From Acidobacteria bacterium RIFCSPLOWO2_12_FULL_66_21 (GTDB lineage Bacteria > Acidobacteriota > Vicinamibacteria > Vicinamibacterales > 2-12-FULL-66-21): 64,000 nucleotides of DNA. Shown here piece after piece: positions 61,144-64,000 of the stretch (positions are counted from its first letter, which is position 1; every line of letters starts with the position of its first letter). The stretch spans positions 16,010 to 80,009 of the forward strand of contig MELC01000022.1 in assembly GCA_001767455.1 (NCBI GenBank), in the 5' to 3' direction. A model generated the notes under the pieces. That model worked only from the letters and a program-made list of their open reading frames with translations, was not told the DNA's origin and did no database searches. The translations under genes were made by a program, and so were the position numbers.

Positions 61144-62139
61144 GTGGCCGCCGGCTTCGTCAACGCGCACACGCATATCTACAGTGCCCTCGCGCCGCTC
61201 GGAATGCCGCCTCCGCGCCGGACGCCGGCGAATTTTCTCGAGATCCTGCGTGAGGTCTGGTGGCGCCTCGATCGCGCCATCGACGAACGCACGCTGGCCG
61301 CGGCCGCGCGCCTGTACGCCGCCGAGGCGCTGCTGCACGGCACCGCCGTCCTCGTCGATCACCATGAGTCGCCATCCTTCATCGACGGATCCCTCGACGT
61401 CATCGCGGATGCCTGCCAGGCGCTCGGCATCCGCGCCGTGCTGTGCTACGGCGCGACCGAACGCAACGGCGGCCGCGCGGAGGCCGCGCGCGGGCTTGCC
61501 GAGTGCCGGCGCTTCATCACGTCCAACCATCGCCCGCTCGTCCGCGGCGCCGTCGGCCTGCATGCCTCGTTCACGGTGTCGGACGAGACCATCCGCGAAG
61601 CCGGGGAGTTGTGCCGCGAGCTGAGCGCGGTGCTGCACGTCCACGTGGCGGAAGACGCCGCCGACGTGGAAGACGCACGCCGGCGCGGCTACCAGGGTCC
61701 GCTGGAGCGGCTGGAGGCGCTGAAGGCGCTGCCGCACGGGTCGATACTCGCGCACGGCGTGCGTTTGAGCGCCCGGGAGGTGCGGCACGCGGCGGGCCTC
61801 GGCTGCTGGATTGTGCAGAACCCGCGGTCCAACCGGCATAACCATGTCGGGTATCCCCCCGCGCTCGCGGAGAGCACCCGCGTCGCGCTGGGCACCGACG
61901 GATTCGTCTCGGACATGGCGGAGGAGACGGCCGTGCTGCGCGCCGAAGCCGCCGCACGCGGCGAAGATCCGGGTGTCGTCTCGCGCCGCGCCGAGGCTGG
62001 CAATGCGCTCGCGGCGGAGTGCTTTGGAGACGGCGCACTCTATCCCCCTCCGGCGGATCTCGAGGCGGTCGGTGGCGCGATGGCGGACATCCGCGCGAAA
62101 GCGCGCGAGGCGGCCGCTGTGTTGTGGGGGAGAATGTAG
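61144..62139 (+). CDS. SsnA-like amidohydrolase lacking the usual N-terminal segment
   Basis: GTG start; [45 protein letters not shown]...[17 protein letters not shown]. Confidence 0.82.
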   Translation: MAAGFVNAHTHIYSALAPLGMPPPRRTPANFLEILREVWWRLDRAIDERTLAAAARLYAAEALLHGTAVLVDHHESPSFIDGSLDVIADACQALGIRAVLCYGATERNGGRAEAARGLAECRRFITSNHRPLVRGAVGLHASFTVSDETIREAGELCRELSAVLHVHVAEDAADVEDARRRGYQGPLERLEALKALPHGSILAHGVRLSAREVRHAAGLGCWIVQNPRSNRHNHVGYPPALAESTRVALGTDGFVSDMAEETAVLRAEAAARGEDPGVVSRRAEAGNALAAECFGDGALYPPPADLEAVGGAMADIRAKAREAAAVLWGRM

Positions 62140-62141
62140 AC

Positions 62142-62190
62142 AGCTCGCGGTTCGCAGTTCGCAGTTCGCAGCTCGCTCGTTGCTCGAGGG
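62142..62190. repeat. Period-7 tandem repeat (AGTTCGC)
   Basis: AGCTCGC GGTTCGC AGTTCGC AGTTCGC AGCTCGC TCGTTGC TCGAGGG. Confidence 0.88.
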
Positions 62191-62195
62191 AGTAG

Positions 62196-63694
<1,499 letters not shown>

Positions 63695-63698
<4 letters not shown>

Positions 63699-64000
63699 CG
63701 ACGCTCGCCTCGCGGATGGTGTGCGCCGGGTGCGGCGCGGAGGCGGCCGACCCCTATCCGTTCCGGTGCCCGCGCGCGGACGCCGGTGATGACATCGACC
63801 ACGTCCTCACGCGTACGTTAGTCGGCACTTCCGCGGCGGATCCTGTTGCGCCGCCCTTCACGGCTGCCATCAGCGCCCTGGCACAGCCTCTGGGCACCAC
63901 CGGCGCGGCCCCTGTTGCGCCGCCCTTCACGGCTGCCATCAGCGCCCTGGCACAGCCTCTGGGCACCACCGGCGCGGCCCCTGTTGCGCCGCCCTTCACG
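63695..64000 (+). CDS. N-terminus of a second PLP-dependent/threonine synthase-like enzyme carrying a repeat insertion (truncated by window end)
   Basis: ATGA overlap with previous gene; [42 protein letters not shown] then 23-aa repeats. Confidence 0.6.
63842..64000 (+). repeat. 69-bp tandem repeat, 2.3 copies up to window end
   Basis: CCTGTTGCGCCGCCCTTCACGGCTGCCATCAGCGCCCTGGCACAGCCTCTGGGCACCACCGGCGCGGCC repeating from 63842, 63911, 63980. Confidence 0.95.

Noticed and set aside
63842-64000. CRISPR array for the 69-bp repeats
   Set aside because: Whole unit is repeated with no unique spacers and it is in frame with a CDS; direct tandem repeat instead.

Overview
High-GC bacterial chromosomal window. 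The gene content (several M28 peptidases, ADOP-type ABC permease, BNR/sortilin-like protein, carboxypeptidase-regulatory proteins) resembles Acidobacteriota/Vicinamibacteria, but taxonomy is inference only. I call about 55 coding regions or remnants. No rRNA, tRNA, CRISPR array or prophage was seen. Many long antisense ORFs in the supplied track are GC-driven shadows. Strongest candidates for a second look: (1) a compact eight-gene minus-strand operon at 23.6-31.6 kb combining a vWA protein, a PspA-like coiled coil, an ABC importer whose binding protein is fused to an OmpA peptidoglycan-binding domain, a 2-TM coiled-coil protein and an AAA+ ATPase; (2) a partial ygfK/ssnA-type purine (uric acid) catabolic gene set at 55.4-64 kb in which repeats are translated in frame: an 11-nt minisatellite in the linker of a fused [2Fe-2S]/Mo hydroxylase, a palindromic insert in the same gene, and a 69-bp tandem repeat in a PLP-enzyme gene at the window edge; (3) an unusually rich set of dispersed intergenic repeats: period-7 tandem repeats at many gene junctions, a period-9 family, a CAGGAGAAGGGGAGG palindromic element at three loci, and a REP/REPIN-like hairpin sharing its core with the 69-bp repeat; (4) several gene remnants (PAP2, Ser/Thr kinase tail, VOC fragment, frameshifted lipoprotein). 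All calls come from reading the sequence; no database search was run.
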